From Flaccisagitta enflata (lineage: Eukaryota > Chaetognatha > Sagittoidea > Aphragmophora): a stretch of DNA of 64,000 bases. Position 1 is the stretch's first letter, and the number at the start of each line of letters is the position of its first letter. A program made the position numbers and the translations under genes. Below, piece after piece: positions 29,352-40,443 of this stretch. The notes beneath the pieces were generated by a model, which did not search any database, was not told where the DNA came from, and saw nothing but the letters and a program-made list of their open reading frames with translations. The stretch is taken from contig OZ231126.1 of NCBI GenBank assembly GCA_965153355.1, forward strand, positions 100,874,001 through 100,938,000, in the 5' to 3' direction.

Positions 29352-29812
29352 ACTCCGTTGACGGGAAACTCGTTCCCGTGAAACACCGTGGGAGCTACTT
29401 GAAGTACCATCAGGCCCTAAAAATGATGGACTACGCGACTTCTCACGCTACCCCCGAGGTCCGCCTGGAGATGAACAAGGACGGCTACAAGGATGACTGG
29501 CTGGTGGAAGCGCGTCGACGTGACGCAACCAATATCTCGAGGATAGGATATCAAAAGGAGGAGGATGGCAGCCGCACCAAAATGGGTGGAGGTGGAGGAG
29601 GAGGAGGAAGAGGAAGAGGAGCAAGAGGTGGCGGTGGAGGTGGCCGACAGGCTGGGGGGTACAGGGACCGAGGTCAGGTCAAGGGCTGGGAGGGCCGGGA
29701 CAAAGGCCGGAACGGTGGCTTGGAAAGAGCCGGGGAATGGGGCAGGGATAGAGATAGGGAGGGGGGCAGAGAGGGCAGGGGTGGACAGGGTAGGCCCTGG
29801 CGTTATTACTGA
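29352..29812 (+). CDS. Acidic/RGG gene, exon 4 (terminal, RGG box)
   Basis: This last coding exon begins after TTTAATCAG in phase 1. It encodes about 75 residues of ordinary composition (SYLKYHQALKMMDYATSHAT is the clearest part), then a Gly/Arg-rich tail with many GRG, RGG and GGG units, ending WRYY and TGA. An acidic middle plus a C-terminal glycine-arginine domain is seen in nucleolin-like and other RNA- or ribosome-associated nuclear proteins. That is an analogy of layout, not homology. The spliced product would be 741 residues. I do not recognise the protein. Confidence 0.72.
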
Positions 29813-30003
29813 GATAAAACGATGCATTTTTAGAAAAAAAAACAAACTCCGGCTGATCCAAACTGTAAAAATCTCGTCCCATTTGCATTCCTCAATCATT
29901 ATCTTTTTTTTTTATTTCGTATCATTCTAGGAAAAAAAAAATCTAAATTCCCTATTGATTTATCTCGTTGGTTATGTAACAAATATCTCTAAAGAAGAGG
30001 AGA

Positions 30004-30065
30004 AATAAAATTTATTGCTGTTTGTTGTGCAACTAGCTGTAACTGATTGGTTGAACGAAAATAAA
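30004..30065 (+). terminator. Poly(A) signals of the acidic gene
   Basis: AATAAA occurs at 30004-30009 and again at 30060-30065, about 190-250 bases after the stop codon and followed by TTGCTGTTTGTTGTG-type U/G-rich DNA. This fits mRNA 3' end formation. Confidence 0.6.
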
Positions 30066-30730
30066 AATCTTGGTTTAATTTTTTGGAATAGAAAATGCGT
30101 TTGTTTCTTAAAAAGCGAAGAAGAAAAAGACGAGAAGGAGATGGAGAAACTTAAAAGGTTTCAAAGGCAAAAAAAAGGGCTTTAACAACTTGAGAGGCTG
30201 ACTGAAAAACTAATTGCCAGACTGAATTATAGACAGATAGGTTGATCGATAGATTGGAAGATTAGCTAACTAGCAAAATGAACCTGAGCATCATGTATCA
30301 GAGTGATTGACAGATCGATTTATTGGTTGGTAAATTGAAAGATTTAGCTGATTGGTAAAAGGTCGCATACAAGAAACGAATTGATAGATTGGCAGACTGG
30401 CAGACTGGGCTTGTTGACCCACGGAATCCTAGGAATCTAAACTGTTTGTTCTAGGTGGAAAACACGTTATAGCTAAAAAAAAGAAAAGGAAATTGAAGGG
30501 ACCGTGAATTGGGGGGGGGGGGGGGGTGGGTGACACAGAAAAGAAAAAGGTTCAGGGTGACATATTAAGAGGGAGAGTGCTGTAATTTGGCAGATGGCTG
30601 ACAGCAGATGGCAGACGGCAGATGGCAGATGGCAGATTGCTGGAATCCTAATTTGGTAAATGGAAATAACAAGTCAAGGACGCACGTTGACGGAAATAAT
30701 GAGCAGTATGGATGATGGTCAGGTGGAATC
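30066..30730. other. Non-coding stretch between the acidic gene and element 3
   Basis: It holds diverged GATTGATAGATTG-type tandem units (about 30190-30410), a poly-G run (about 30511-30525) and a GCAGATG minisatellite (about 30590-30640). On the minus strand this is where a 3' LTR of element 3 would lie; none is recognisable. Confidence 0.55.
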
Positions 30731-33700
30731 TCAGGAAGCTGAATCATATTCTTTCATTTGCCTGACGTGCATTTTTCTAAGTTTACCATCTTCCGTTTCA
30801 ACCATACAATGCCGGCCCAATATTTTAGTTACTCTAGCTACTTTCCAAAATTTCGATAACTTTATCTTTAAGATGCTATTTTTCAAGAGTTTTTTTGCAA
30901 GTATCCTTTCTGCCCAGACCAGTACCTTCTGGCCCACACGAAATTCCCCCTTTCGCGTAGACAAATGTACAGCCAAAGAGGGCGTATCAACTAGCCTATG
31001 TTTAGTGACTTTTGTCATGATGCTTCTCAGTGACTTGTCAAAGGCTATGACGGAGTCTTCAACATTGTCACAAAGTGTAGGGACGCCGACTAAACAACGG
31101 TTATTAAACAACTGTGAAGGTGTAGTCAAAAAATCGCCATATTTCATGCTGCAAGTATTGAGCGCAAAAACTGTCTGTTGCAGAACCCTCGGCCATTGGG
31201 ACTCATCTGTAAGGAGGCGTCTAAGCAGATTGACCAAGCGTGCATTTGTACTTTCTGTTTTTATACTGTTTTTAACTAAGACGGAATTAACGATGTGAGA
31301 AACTGCAGTTTGTGCACATGCTGTCTGGAAATGGCTTTTAAATTCAACGGCATCGTCTGTTGTAATGACTCGACATAAGAACGAATTACTGTACATTATG
31401 TCAAGGAGACATTCTGCTGCTTCCTTTGAGCTGCGGCCGCGCATTGGCCTAGCAAAACAGTAGCTACTGGCCAACTCTGTAGCGACCATTGCATAGTGAT
31501 ATCCATTGCTTGGTGGGAGATAGATCAAATCGATAGATAACTCTTGACCTATGGATGAGCTAGACACCGTTATGTTTCTGCCCTTTTGGGCCTTAGGGGC
31601 CTGGCTGAGCAGACATGAGGAACATGAGCGGTACACTTCACGCAAAATGGAGTTAAGGCGTGGAATGAAGTAGATTTTATGGATGAAAGAAGCAAGTCTC
31701 CAACAGTTGGAATGAGCCATTGACACATGCAAATGTTTAATGATTTTGCGCGAAATTGACTCAGGGCAGACTAAAAGGGAGGCGACATTTCCCTCATCAT
31801 CCATAACTTCTTTTCTCAGTTCACCATCAACAATTTTTAGTGTGTTGAAATCCTCCATAACAGAGTTGACAAACGGAGACTCTTGTCTTATTTCATGGTA
31901 GAGTGGCTCTTTACCCATTTCAACGCACTTTATTATGTTGAGTGTATCTGCGTCTGTTTTCTGCCTGTCTACCACCATTTGCCTTTGTGATACATGCATT
32001 TGCGGGTCAGTGTCTTTTGTTCTCGCGCCATCTGGCGGTCTATCAGAGGAGCTGTCATCATCAGGGCTAATTGGCCTCGATCTCTTTGTTGCCCTAGTTA
32101 CTGGTAAACAAAGGCCATCATGGTAAGGGACAGATCCGCTACAATTGATTGCTATGACGTTGTCGTCACTCATGTCACTGCAAAGATCATAATGTGCTTC
32201 TGAGTCACTATCAGTGACCGCGTCCATTGCGTCACTATCACCAGACCTATCAGATGGAAGATAGTAGGTGGTGCCAATTAAGGTATCTTCTTCTCCTTCA
32301 GACATGTCCTCATCTACCTTTACATGGTGTTGAAGGGCCGCGGCTATGTATTGGAAGTTATCTGGAGGAAAATAGTCAAGTGATCTGATAACTTCAACTT
32401 CGCCATCCTGGACCTCATATTTGTTTAGCCCAATTTCGTCTGGTTCATCACCAGGCCTGAAAATGGCAGTTATTGAGCTGATATCCTCGTCTATCCTATC
32501 TGCATGATTATTGCCACTGGCCTCATTACTTGGGGCGTCTGAGTGTGTGAGGGGAGGGTGAGGTTGAGGGTGAGGGGTCTTAAGGGGGGGCTGGTCGGGC
32601 CCACAGGTAGCTTGTTGCTGATGAGAGTTTGAGGGCTGATAGGGAAGAGAAAACTGAGAGGGCTGAGAGGTCGGAGAGGGCTGAGAGGGCTGAGAGGGCT
32701 GAGAGGGCTGAGAGGTTGGAGAGGGCTGAGAGGGCTGAGAGGTTGGAGAGGGCTGAGAGGGCTGAGAGGGCTGAGAGGGCTGAGAGGTCGGAGAGGGCTG
32801 AGAGGTCTGAGAGGTCTGAGAGGGCTGAGAGGTCGGAGAGGGCTGAGAGGTTGGAGAGGGCTGAGAGGGCCGAGAGGGCTGGGTGGGGGCCGGTGGGGGA
32901 AAGTGGCCTGAAATGTTAAGTTGTTCAATGCCTCTGTTTTCCATTTCATGTCTTGGGACTGATGTCAAAGGGGGTGGGACCATTTTTATGTCATCGCTGT
33001 CTAAAATAATAAATTTTGCATTCTCTAATTGGGACAACTGCCTGTCTGTCAGTCTGTCTTTCAGCCCAGCTTTTAGCAATGGGTCAATTTCATGAACAGT
33101 TCTCAACCTTGATATAGGGGTGTTGTCTGTGTCAATGGCATTGACCGGTCCGGGGGTTGGGGCACCATCGCTAAAAGTGCAGCAAAACCCGTCTCCTGTG
33201 CAGCAACTGCCCTCATCTTCTAGCCAATTTAGCTGGCCAGCTGTACTCTCTAAAGTGTAGCATTCAGGGAGTTCACTCTGAGACGTTTTTATAAAGTCAT
33301 TTTCCAAACTAGCTTTGTTAAGAACGGCTGCTTGTTCCTCAATAGTCTGAACAAGATTTGGACTGAGCTTTGTCACACCCATGTGCCATTTAAAAACTTT
33401 TGCATCTTCTTCAGTCGTGACACCTGTAGAGGCCTGAGATGGAATCATGTAGCGCGAATTAAGATCAGCAAGCTGCTGGCTACCTTCCACTTTCAAAACG
33501 CGTGAAAAGAAATTTTCACGGTACAAAAGGACGGCTCCCCTGAGCTTAGGGCTGACCTCCTCAGCTGGCTTCTCCAGGCAGTAACGGGTGAACGCACTAT
33601 CTGTGCAAATTAAGTGCAAACGATTTTGTAAGATGAGACGCATGTCATGAGATCCATTTACTGCAGCTAGGAATTCCCGTTTGTTGATACAGTAAGACAG

Positions 33701-36700
33701 TGCTGCCTTAGAATGGGACTTAGAAACAGCCATAATTGGCCACAATTGGTCATTAATTACAGCTACCAGCGTACATCCCCACGTGGTTTTACTACTATCC
33801 ACAAAAAGTATTAGAGTACTGTGGATATACTGATCCTTAGAAAGAATTAGCAATCCATTGCTGTTACAAATTAACTCTAGGGCAGCCCTCAAAATACGTT
33901 CCATTTTATTGGTGAAAATGAACTTTTTGCCCGTTTGTTGCTCTATCTCCTGCCTCAGCTGGTAATTCAATTCAGCAATAGCTGGACTCATAGCTGAAAA
34001 GTAGTTCAGGTTTCCTGTCAGCTTGACCAATGATTTCTTAGTACGTGGGTAGGTATTGGGAGAGAAAGACTCAACTTTTTCCCTGGGAATTTTCAGTCGC
34101 CCAGATTCTACAGTAAGACCGAGTATGTCAAATTTTTCTGAACACGAATAGCCTATCACAATGTCAGATACCTTCCAGACCAAGTTGTAGTACCGTGACC
34201 TTTCTAGGATGGCCTTATAGGTCTGAAATAGGCCTTCAAAAGAAAAATCGCTCACGGCTAGGTTGTCGACATACGAAAATGAAAAACCCTCCTTAAGGAG
34301 CCCGTAGAGGATCAGTTTAAGGATGAGAGAGCAGGCTGGGCAACTTGAATTACCCCCCTGGGGGGCCCGTACGAGGGCGTACCCCATTTCAGCATAACCA
34401 GCTGAAAATGTGGTCAGCCATCTTGAGGCCTTGCTTAAAGTTACCTGGCTGAAAAAGTTCAATAAGTCCATTGTTATGAATATCTTGTCTGTTGTGAACA
34501 CATTCATGATCTCTCTGATAGTCGCATTAGGCGAAGAAAAGTCTTGTAGCCCGCGACTCAGAGCCCTCTGGTCAATGATCAGCCTCCAAACTTTCCCAAG
34601 AACTACGGCATCTATTTCAGGGTTTTCTAGGTCAGCTAGGGTCTTCATCCTAGGCATATTAGGGGGTATATGCGGTTTTTTAATTACAAAACCGTTCGAG
34701 ATACAGCTATCTGTAGAAAGTTTGACAATGTTAGCATCAATATAGGCTTTTATTACCATATTGAAAAGCTCCTTGGAAAATTTTGAGCAGCTTCTTTGCT
34801 TTGCGGGCTCTATAGGGGCCCCATTCTGTCCTAGATGCAAGGCTAGGTCTCGAACTCCGCCTTTTATTGAGTTCAAATCCTCACCCATAACATCCCTATA
34901 CTGCCAAGTCAGGTCAGAGAATTTGCGTTTCCAATGCTCTGGCATGTTAGGGTTGAAGTCACATTTAGCAAGCATAGCCTGCTTTCCGACCCGCGACCAG
35001 TAATCAAGCCTATACCTGACACTATCATTGATTATCTCATCTATTTTCTCGGGAGATTCATCATCCCTACGGCAAACGCGGGTCCTATCTGGCTGACCAG
35101 GCAAGATACGGTCCCCAAAATCAATTTTATCGCGCAAAAACTCAGGCATCTTGAGGGCTTCAGCTGTACTGGTTGGGGGGCTCTGATTGGCCAACTCAGG
35201 GTCCCTCAATGGAAGGTAGATGGGTAGATCATGAGATGGGACTGGATGGGATGGTTGGATGGGTGGTGGGTGGGGCGACAAATTGGATTCTTGGTGGGGT
35301 AGGGGTGACAGGGGCGGGGGTGGAGTGGTTCTAGATTGCTTTGCCGGAGGGGCTTTGTTGGTATCAGTTTCATTCTCCTCACTAGATGGCCTCTCACGTT
35401 TGTCACCCACGGGAAATACGCCATCTTCATCAAGAGCAGCATACATGGCATTAATAAACCTCACATCTTCTTCATCTTCCTCCCCCAAGATGGGGTTAAG
35501 CAGGTGAGTATCACTTAGCTGATCATCTGCCAGTTTGTTTGCAAGGGCAGGTGAAATCAAGGCCCTCAAATTGCCTATTATGCAGTTCTTTAACAACAAC
35601 CTATCTTTGCTAGTAACGTTTGAAACTTTGACCCTGAAAGGTTCGCTCTCCCATGGAAAACAGTCATTTATGACCTGATCAGCACAATTTAGGCCATTGA
35701 GGTCATAGCCATCTGACGTGAAATATGTGTAGGTGCCGTTGAGCTGGACTGATTCCAACTTACTCACTTTAATGTCAATGTACTTGTCTGAACGTGATGG
35801 TACTAGTATGTTCTCACTCAGCCTGACTGGAATTGCTGACAAGGAAACATATTCCCGTTTTATATCAGATATGTGCTGTTCAGCAGAGGTTTTATTTGTA
35901 AACATACGGACTGGGAAAGATTTCCTGATGTACATCGTCTCAAGTTGAAAGTCTGCCAGAATACCTAGCTCGCGCAATGCGTTGCTACCAAGCAGTATGA
36001 GGTCTTCATTGTACTCTGAATGATCACATACCGCCATTACTGTGTTAACTTTCACAACTCCAAAGTCGAGAGTAACTAAGGCACTATGATTCAGTATGAG
36101 AGATCCTGTTGCAGCCTTAGCAGGGATGTCATGAACTCTGTGTATCTTAAGGCCCAATTCTTTGCTTTTTTTGAGCGATATCAAGGATAAAAAGCTCCCA
36201 GAATCTACGGTCACTTTTTGTACAGTGTTATTGATAATAGCTACTACTGTATATTTGTCACCTTTTGTAGCCTTGCTGTCTAACATTTGGGGTTGTTCTC
36301 TTTGTAGGTTGGCAGGATAAGCACTATCTACTGCTGGCCAAAACATAGACTGGGCGGGCATTTTCAAACTTTGGTTTCGGGGCCGCTGCCCATTTGTATC
36401 ATGAACGACTTTGGGGCTACCGTCTGAGAAGGCAGGAGTGAAAGGGGGGGTAGAAGCGCGGGCCCTGTCTGTACTTTGAAAGGGCAAGACTAACGGAACA
36501 TCTGGCCTTGTTTGTTTGTGTACAAAATCACAAGAGTTAGTCTCGCAATGTTTACAAACATAAGAAATCTTCGTGGCTTCAGGTTTCTTTTTCTTTTTTT
36601 TGCGTTTGCGCTTCTCAATGTCAGAAACATCTGAGTCAGTTATTCTACCAAAATCCTCATCCAAGTCTTGAAGCGCGGAAAACTGGTTTTGTGACTCAAA

Positions 36701-36741
36701 CTGAACTGGCTTATCTGCTAACGGAGGAGCGCGAGAACGTC

Positions 36742-36814
<73 letters not shown>

Positions 36815-36860
36815 AATGTCGTTGTTGTTGTTGTTGTTCTTGTTGTTGTTATCGTGGTCG

Positions 36861-36932
<72 letters not shown>

Positions 36933-37912
36933 TTGTTGTTGTTGTTGTTTCTTGTCGCTGAAATTGCATTTCTTCTCATTCTGTCAATGAAGTTTTGAAT
37001 GCTCTCTGTATTATCATCAAGAGGATCTGGGAATTTTGTGACATTTTGTAGTGCATTATGCGTATCAGTAAGAAAATGGTTCAACGATTTCTGATCTGCT
37101 GATTCGAAGTACCTTAGTTTGTCTTTCAGGTAATTGATATTATCGTTGGTTTCATCTACTAAGGTATTGCATCTAGATTTGAATCCTGCATCATTTTGCA
37201 TTTTGGCTAGAGCATACTTAGTTTCAAGCTCTTTCATTGCTTCAACAATCGTTTTGACTTTGGCTTTGATGTCTTGATCGTGGTCATGTACAGTGGGGCC
37301 TGATTTAGTTGAGCCTGATTTTGGGCCTGACTTAGTTGGGCCTGACTTAGTTGGGCCTGACTTAGTTGGGCCTGATTTAGTTGAGTTGTTGTTAAAACTG
37401 AGAGACATGAGATGGGGAATAACAGCTTTTTCATTCAACTTAACAGCGTCACTGTAAAGCTGAGGCTTAGCAGATTGTAGCAACGTGGAAGGGGGGGAGG
37501 GCGGGGATGTGAAAAGGGGTAGGATAAGTGGCTGAGGAGGAGACGGGGATTGGGGAGGAGGGGACAAATCACGTTGCTTTGTCTGTCTGACGTGTAAAAG
37601 CGACTCATTTACTATCTCGTCATGTTTCTGTCTGGCGACAATCATCTCTGCATTCATTTTGTCATGTTTCATGATATCTGGACTGAAATTGGCGCAACGG
37701 CCATGTAAGCGTAGCAGATTCTCATTCAGCTGGAATAATTGAAATTTGGCTAAGCTAGTTTGCATGCTATTTTCCAGCCAACGTGGAGAGTAAATATTTT
37801 TGAGTAACTCATGATGGAATCCAGGATAAATTTTTCTATCTGAGGGAATAACTGAGCAAACTTGGCTAATCTGTGTAAGTCTGAGATTGTCACTGATCTT
37901 CGCATGGCATTC
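30731..37912 (-). CDS. pol: Pol polyprotein of element 3 (divergent Ty3-like, RT with YVDN)
   Basis: The frame runs unbroken from the codon after the Gag stop (37912); the first ATG is at 37765 (2344 residues from there). Numbered from that ATG: poly-Asn tracts about 275-340, protease DSGS at 521-524, RT about 900-1200 with ITMDLLNFF and YVDN at 1165-1168, and RNase H ([10 protein letters not shown]). A long Ser/Pro/Gln-repeat and acidic linker follows (about 1600-1960), then the integrase zinc domain (HVSMAH...CSSC, about 2010-2050) and core with three acidic residues ([20 protein letters not shown]). It would process, copy and integrate element 3. It is about twice normal length because of low-complexity inserts. 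YVDN replaces the usual YxDD; the second Asp is normally a metal ligand. The order PR-RT-RH-IN places it near Ty3/gypsy, divergently. Confidence 0.85.
32640..32890 (-). repeat. Coding minisatellite in element 3 Pol (Ser-Gln-Pro repeats)
   Basis: GAGAGGGCTGAGAGG units on the + strand encode SQPSQPS/SPTSQPS repeats in the RNase H-integrase linker. The tract stays in frame throughout. Confidence 0.85.
36739..36953 (-). repeat. (TTG/AAC)n microsatellite encoding poly-Asn in element 3 Pol
   Basis: About 215 bp of TTG repeats with few interruptions are read as poly-Asn in the Pol frame. Leu- and Thr-rich ORFs in other frames are artefacts. Confidence 0.9.
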
Positions 37913-39901
37913 CTAGCGGCCAGACTGCTGGGCAGGGGCCTGTTGCTGAGCTGATTGCTGCGGTTGTGGCATCTGCTGCTGTTGCTGAAGCTGTTGTGGC
38001 TGACCTGTCTCTAGCTTGGCGAGTCCATTCTTGTGCTCATAGTCACTGTGACCCTCAGTTCCGCAGTAAGAGCAGAACTTGAAGTAAGGACAGGAAGGGC
38101 CACGATGGTCTGAAAGTACCCTACAGCGCAGGCAGATCATTATTTGCTTGTTTTCACTCTGAAACTCAAAATTGGTCGGGGCCCTTTGGACTGAGCTACC
38201 TGGCGAGGTGAAAACACGTTGTTGTGAAAGGGCATTGATCTCACCTTGGTGGTTTGAGGAGAGGCCCAGGTCGAATTGCTGTTGTTGGCGTGATGGCGCG
38301 AAGTGGAGTTGCTGCTGCTGCATCAGTGGGCGAGGTTGCTGTTGTTGCTGCAGCAAGGGCTGTTGCTGCATAAGAGGACGAGGCTGTTGCTGATGCTGAA
38401 AACTAACATTTTGCTGAGGCTGCTGGGGTTGGAAGAAAGTCTTATTTGAGGTCGAAAACTGCTGTTGCCGCCATTGAACCTGCTGGGGTTGCTGTTGAAA
38501 ACTGCCCTTGTAACCGCCTTTCCCTTTCTGCTGAAAAAAAGGACGCTGTTGTGAAAGATTTTGAGTGGCAGGCTGGGACTGATTGATGTAAACTAGCTTG
38601 TTTTGTTCGAGCAAGGCCATGTCCTCACTAGCACAAGCTACAACATCATCTAGATCTTGACAGTGCCTAATCGATTGACGGACTGACTCGGGGAGGGACG
38701 CGGCCTCGCAAAAACGCCTCTTAAGAATTCTGAGCTTGGCTTTCTGGTCATCAGGGTCCCCAATTTTGTACTCATCAAAGGCCGAAGTGAGTCTGCGCAT
38801 GACGGAATAGAGGTTTTCTGACTTTTGCTGGGTAATCAATTGGAACTTCTCTGTGTTTGACAGAATTTTGGTAGCTTTGTCACACGCGATAACCGCCTCA
38901 ATCACCCCATCTAAAGTGAGAGACCTCATCTGCTTTTTGTGTGCCGCATAATCCGACGCTATCTCGCTTGCCATGAGGTCTGTGCTGAGAGAGAAGGCGA
39001 TGTCGTTCTCATCGATTCCTTGTTTAAATAATGCCCTGGCGTGGTCTTTCAGGGCATCAACAAACTCATCATTCGAAAAAAAAACTTTGCGTCGTGGCCA
39101 TTTTGTGGAGGATAGGCGTTTTGCCATATTTTCCTTGGTCAAGGTAGGCCTAGTTGCCTCTTCATCAGTGCTTTCATCCAAAAAGGGCATAACTGGCCCC
39201 TGGCTGGCCTCAGATGGGCGGAGGCTGAGGGTGCTAGCTGTGCGTCTCATGGAGCCTAAGACCGTGGAAGATTCTCTTTTCAGTTTAGAAAGCCTTTGCT
39301 TTGCACTTTGGTATTTTTGTTCCTTATCGTGAGAGCCTTTGACTAAAATGTCTATCTCAGCCCTGAGGCCATCAACTTCCTCCTTTCTGGCTGTCCTTTC
39401 AAGAGCAAGCTGCTTGCGTAAGGAGACGGCGGCCTCATCGGCCTTAGCAAGCTGAGCAGTCAAATCATTAATCTGACAAGTGAGGTCTTTGATTGTCTGT
39501 ATTTTGGAGGCAAGGAGATCGCTGGCCCGCTTGCTTGCTTCTCTCTCATTCTCATAGAGCTCAACTTTGCGTGAAAAATGATCGATTTCCCTCTCTCTAT
39601 CTTGAAGTGTCTCATGAAACTCATCTGTCTCCCTGATCCTCTGATGTTCTGCTTCCATAAGCTGCTGCTTCATTCGCTCATTCTCACAAACGACAAGCCT
39701 TAATTCTTCCTCCTGCTGTCTGAAACCTGAAAGAATTTCATCACTGACCCCTGAACCGTTTGAGGCAGGGGAATCACCACCCCCACGTGGCCAGGGTTCT
39801 CCCTCAAAGATGGTCTCGTCCCTGCCTAAATTGTGTTGGCCTTGAACTGCATTTCCCTCAGCGTCAGAAGCATCAGGACTGGGAGGCAAAAAAACTCTCA
39901 T
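37913..39901 (-). CDS. gag: Gag of element 3
   Basis: The 662-residue ORF starts at the ATG of an ATGA overlap with the preceding ORF and ends at TAG (37913-37915). An acidic N-terminus is followed by a long coiled coil (about 55-215, heptad-rich with LQDREREIDHFSRKVELYEN). A capsid-like helical domain (about 265-450) and a Gln-rich region with repeated LMQQQPLLQQQQQPRP units come next. Two Cys pairs near the end (CLRCRVLSDHRGPSC and CSYCGTEGHSDYEH) could bind zinc and RNA. The frame continues past the TAG without further stops into Pol, so Gag-Pol is probably made by stop-codon readthrough. Confidence 0.8.
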   Translation of the reverse strand: MRVFLPPSPDASDAEGNAVQGQHNLGRDETIFEGEPWPRGGGDSPASNGSGVSDEILSGFRQQEEELRLVVCENERMKQQLMEAEHQRIRETDEFHETLQDREREIDHFSRKVELYENEREASKRASDLLASKIQTIKDLTCQINDLTAQLAKADEAAVSLRKQLALERTARKEEVDGLRAEIDILVKGSHDKEQKYQSAKQRLSKLKRESSTVLGSMRRTASTLSLRPSEASQGPVMPFLDESTDEEATRPTLTKENMAKRLSSTKWPRRKVFFSNDEFVDALKDHARALFKQGIDENDIAFSLSTDLMASEIASDYAAHKKQMRSLTLDGVIEAVIACDKATKILSNTEKFQLITQQKSENLYSVMRRLTSAFDEYKIGDPDDQKAKLRILKRRFCEAASLPESVRQSIRHCQDLDDVVACASEDMALLEQNKLVYINQSQPATQNLSQQRPFFQQKGKGGYKGSFQQQPQQVQWRQQQFSTSNKTFFQPQQPQQNVSFQHQQQPRPLMQQQPLLQQQQQPRPLMQQQQLHFAPSRQQQQFDLGLSSNHQGEINALSQQRVFTSPGSSVQRAPTNFEFQSENKQIMICLRCRVLSDHRGPSCPYFKFCSYCGTEGHSDYEHKNGLAKLETGQPQQLQQQQQMPQPQQSAQQQAPAQQSGR

Positions 39902-40443
39902 TGACTGTTGGAGAGAGGGGGTATCGCTGAGGCGAGGGAGAGAGTGGCGGGTGGGGGGTTGGGGTGGGTGGGGGGGAGTGAGAGAGGGGGAGGAAGTTCT
40001 GAGGGATGAGGCAACTGGTATCTCGCATCCACGGTCGACTGACCCTGGGTCAAAACCTGTGTTCTTTCATTTTGAGACTCAAGAGAAAGGTTCCCTAAAT
40101 TCCTAGCCAGTGCATCGGCTTGTCTGTCTGTTTGTCTGTCTGACTGTCTGGCTGTCTGTCCTTCGCCTAAATCGCGAGTTTTGGCCGAAGTATCATCATC
40201 CGACCTGCCTGACTCAACTCTGGATCTGTCACTGGACCGTGAACGATGAGGACGATGTTTTGACTTGCTTCTATCCCTGCTACTGTCCCTCTGATCTGTA
40301 TCACTCCTTGACCTACGGACAGAAGAGCCGCTGGGTGTGCGTGACCTCTCAGAGAGAGACTTATTGAGCTTAGATTGCTTACAGGCTGAAGCTGTTTCTC
40401 TGGACATCGCGTCCAAACGGACCTCGTCTAAAGGGCTCTGCAT
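39898..40443 (-). CDS. RS-rich first ORF of element 3
   Basis: The 181-residue ORF has an Arg/Ser/Asp-rich middle (SRDRSKSKHRPHRSRSSDRS, similar to SR splicing-factor domains in composition), a Gln/Asp/Thr stretch and a proline-rich end. It stops at TGA, overlapping the Gag ATG by the tetranucleotide ATGA. Its position before Gag and the tight overlap suggest a co-expressed accessory protein with Gag made by reinitiation. No homologous family is recognised. RS composition may imply nuclear RNA binding (inference). Confidence 0.55.
   Translation of the reverse strand: MQSPLDEVRLDAMSRETASACKQSKLNKSLSERSRTPSGSSVRRSRSDTDQRDSSRDRSKSKHRPHRSRSSDRSRVESGRSDDDTSAKTRDLGEGQTARQSDRQTDRQADALARNLGNLSLESQNERTQVLTQGQSTVDARYQLPHPSELPPPLSLPPTHPNPPPATLSLASAIPPLSNSQ

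Noticed and set aside
32491-32949. Regular short repeats at 32640-32890 that might suggest a CRISPR-like or satellite array.
   Set aside because: No unique spacers. The repeats are in frame and encode Ser-Gln-Pro repeats in Pol.
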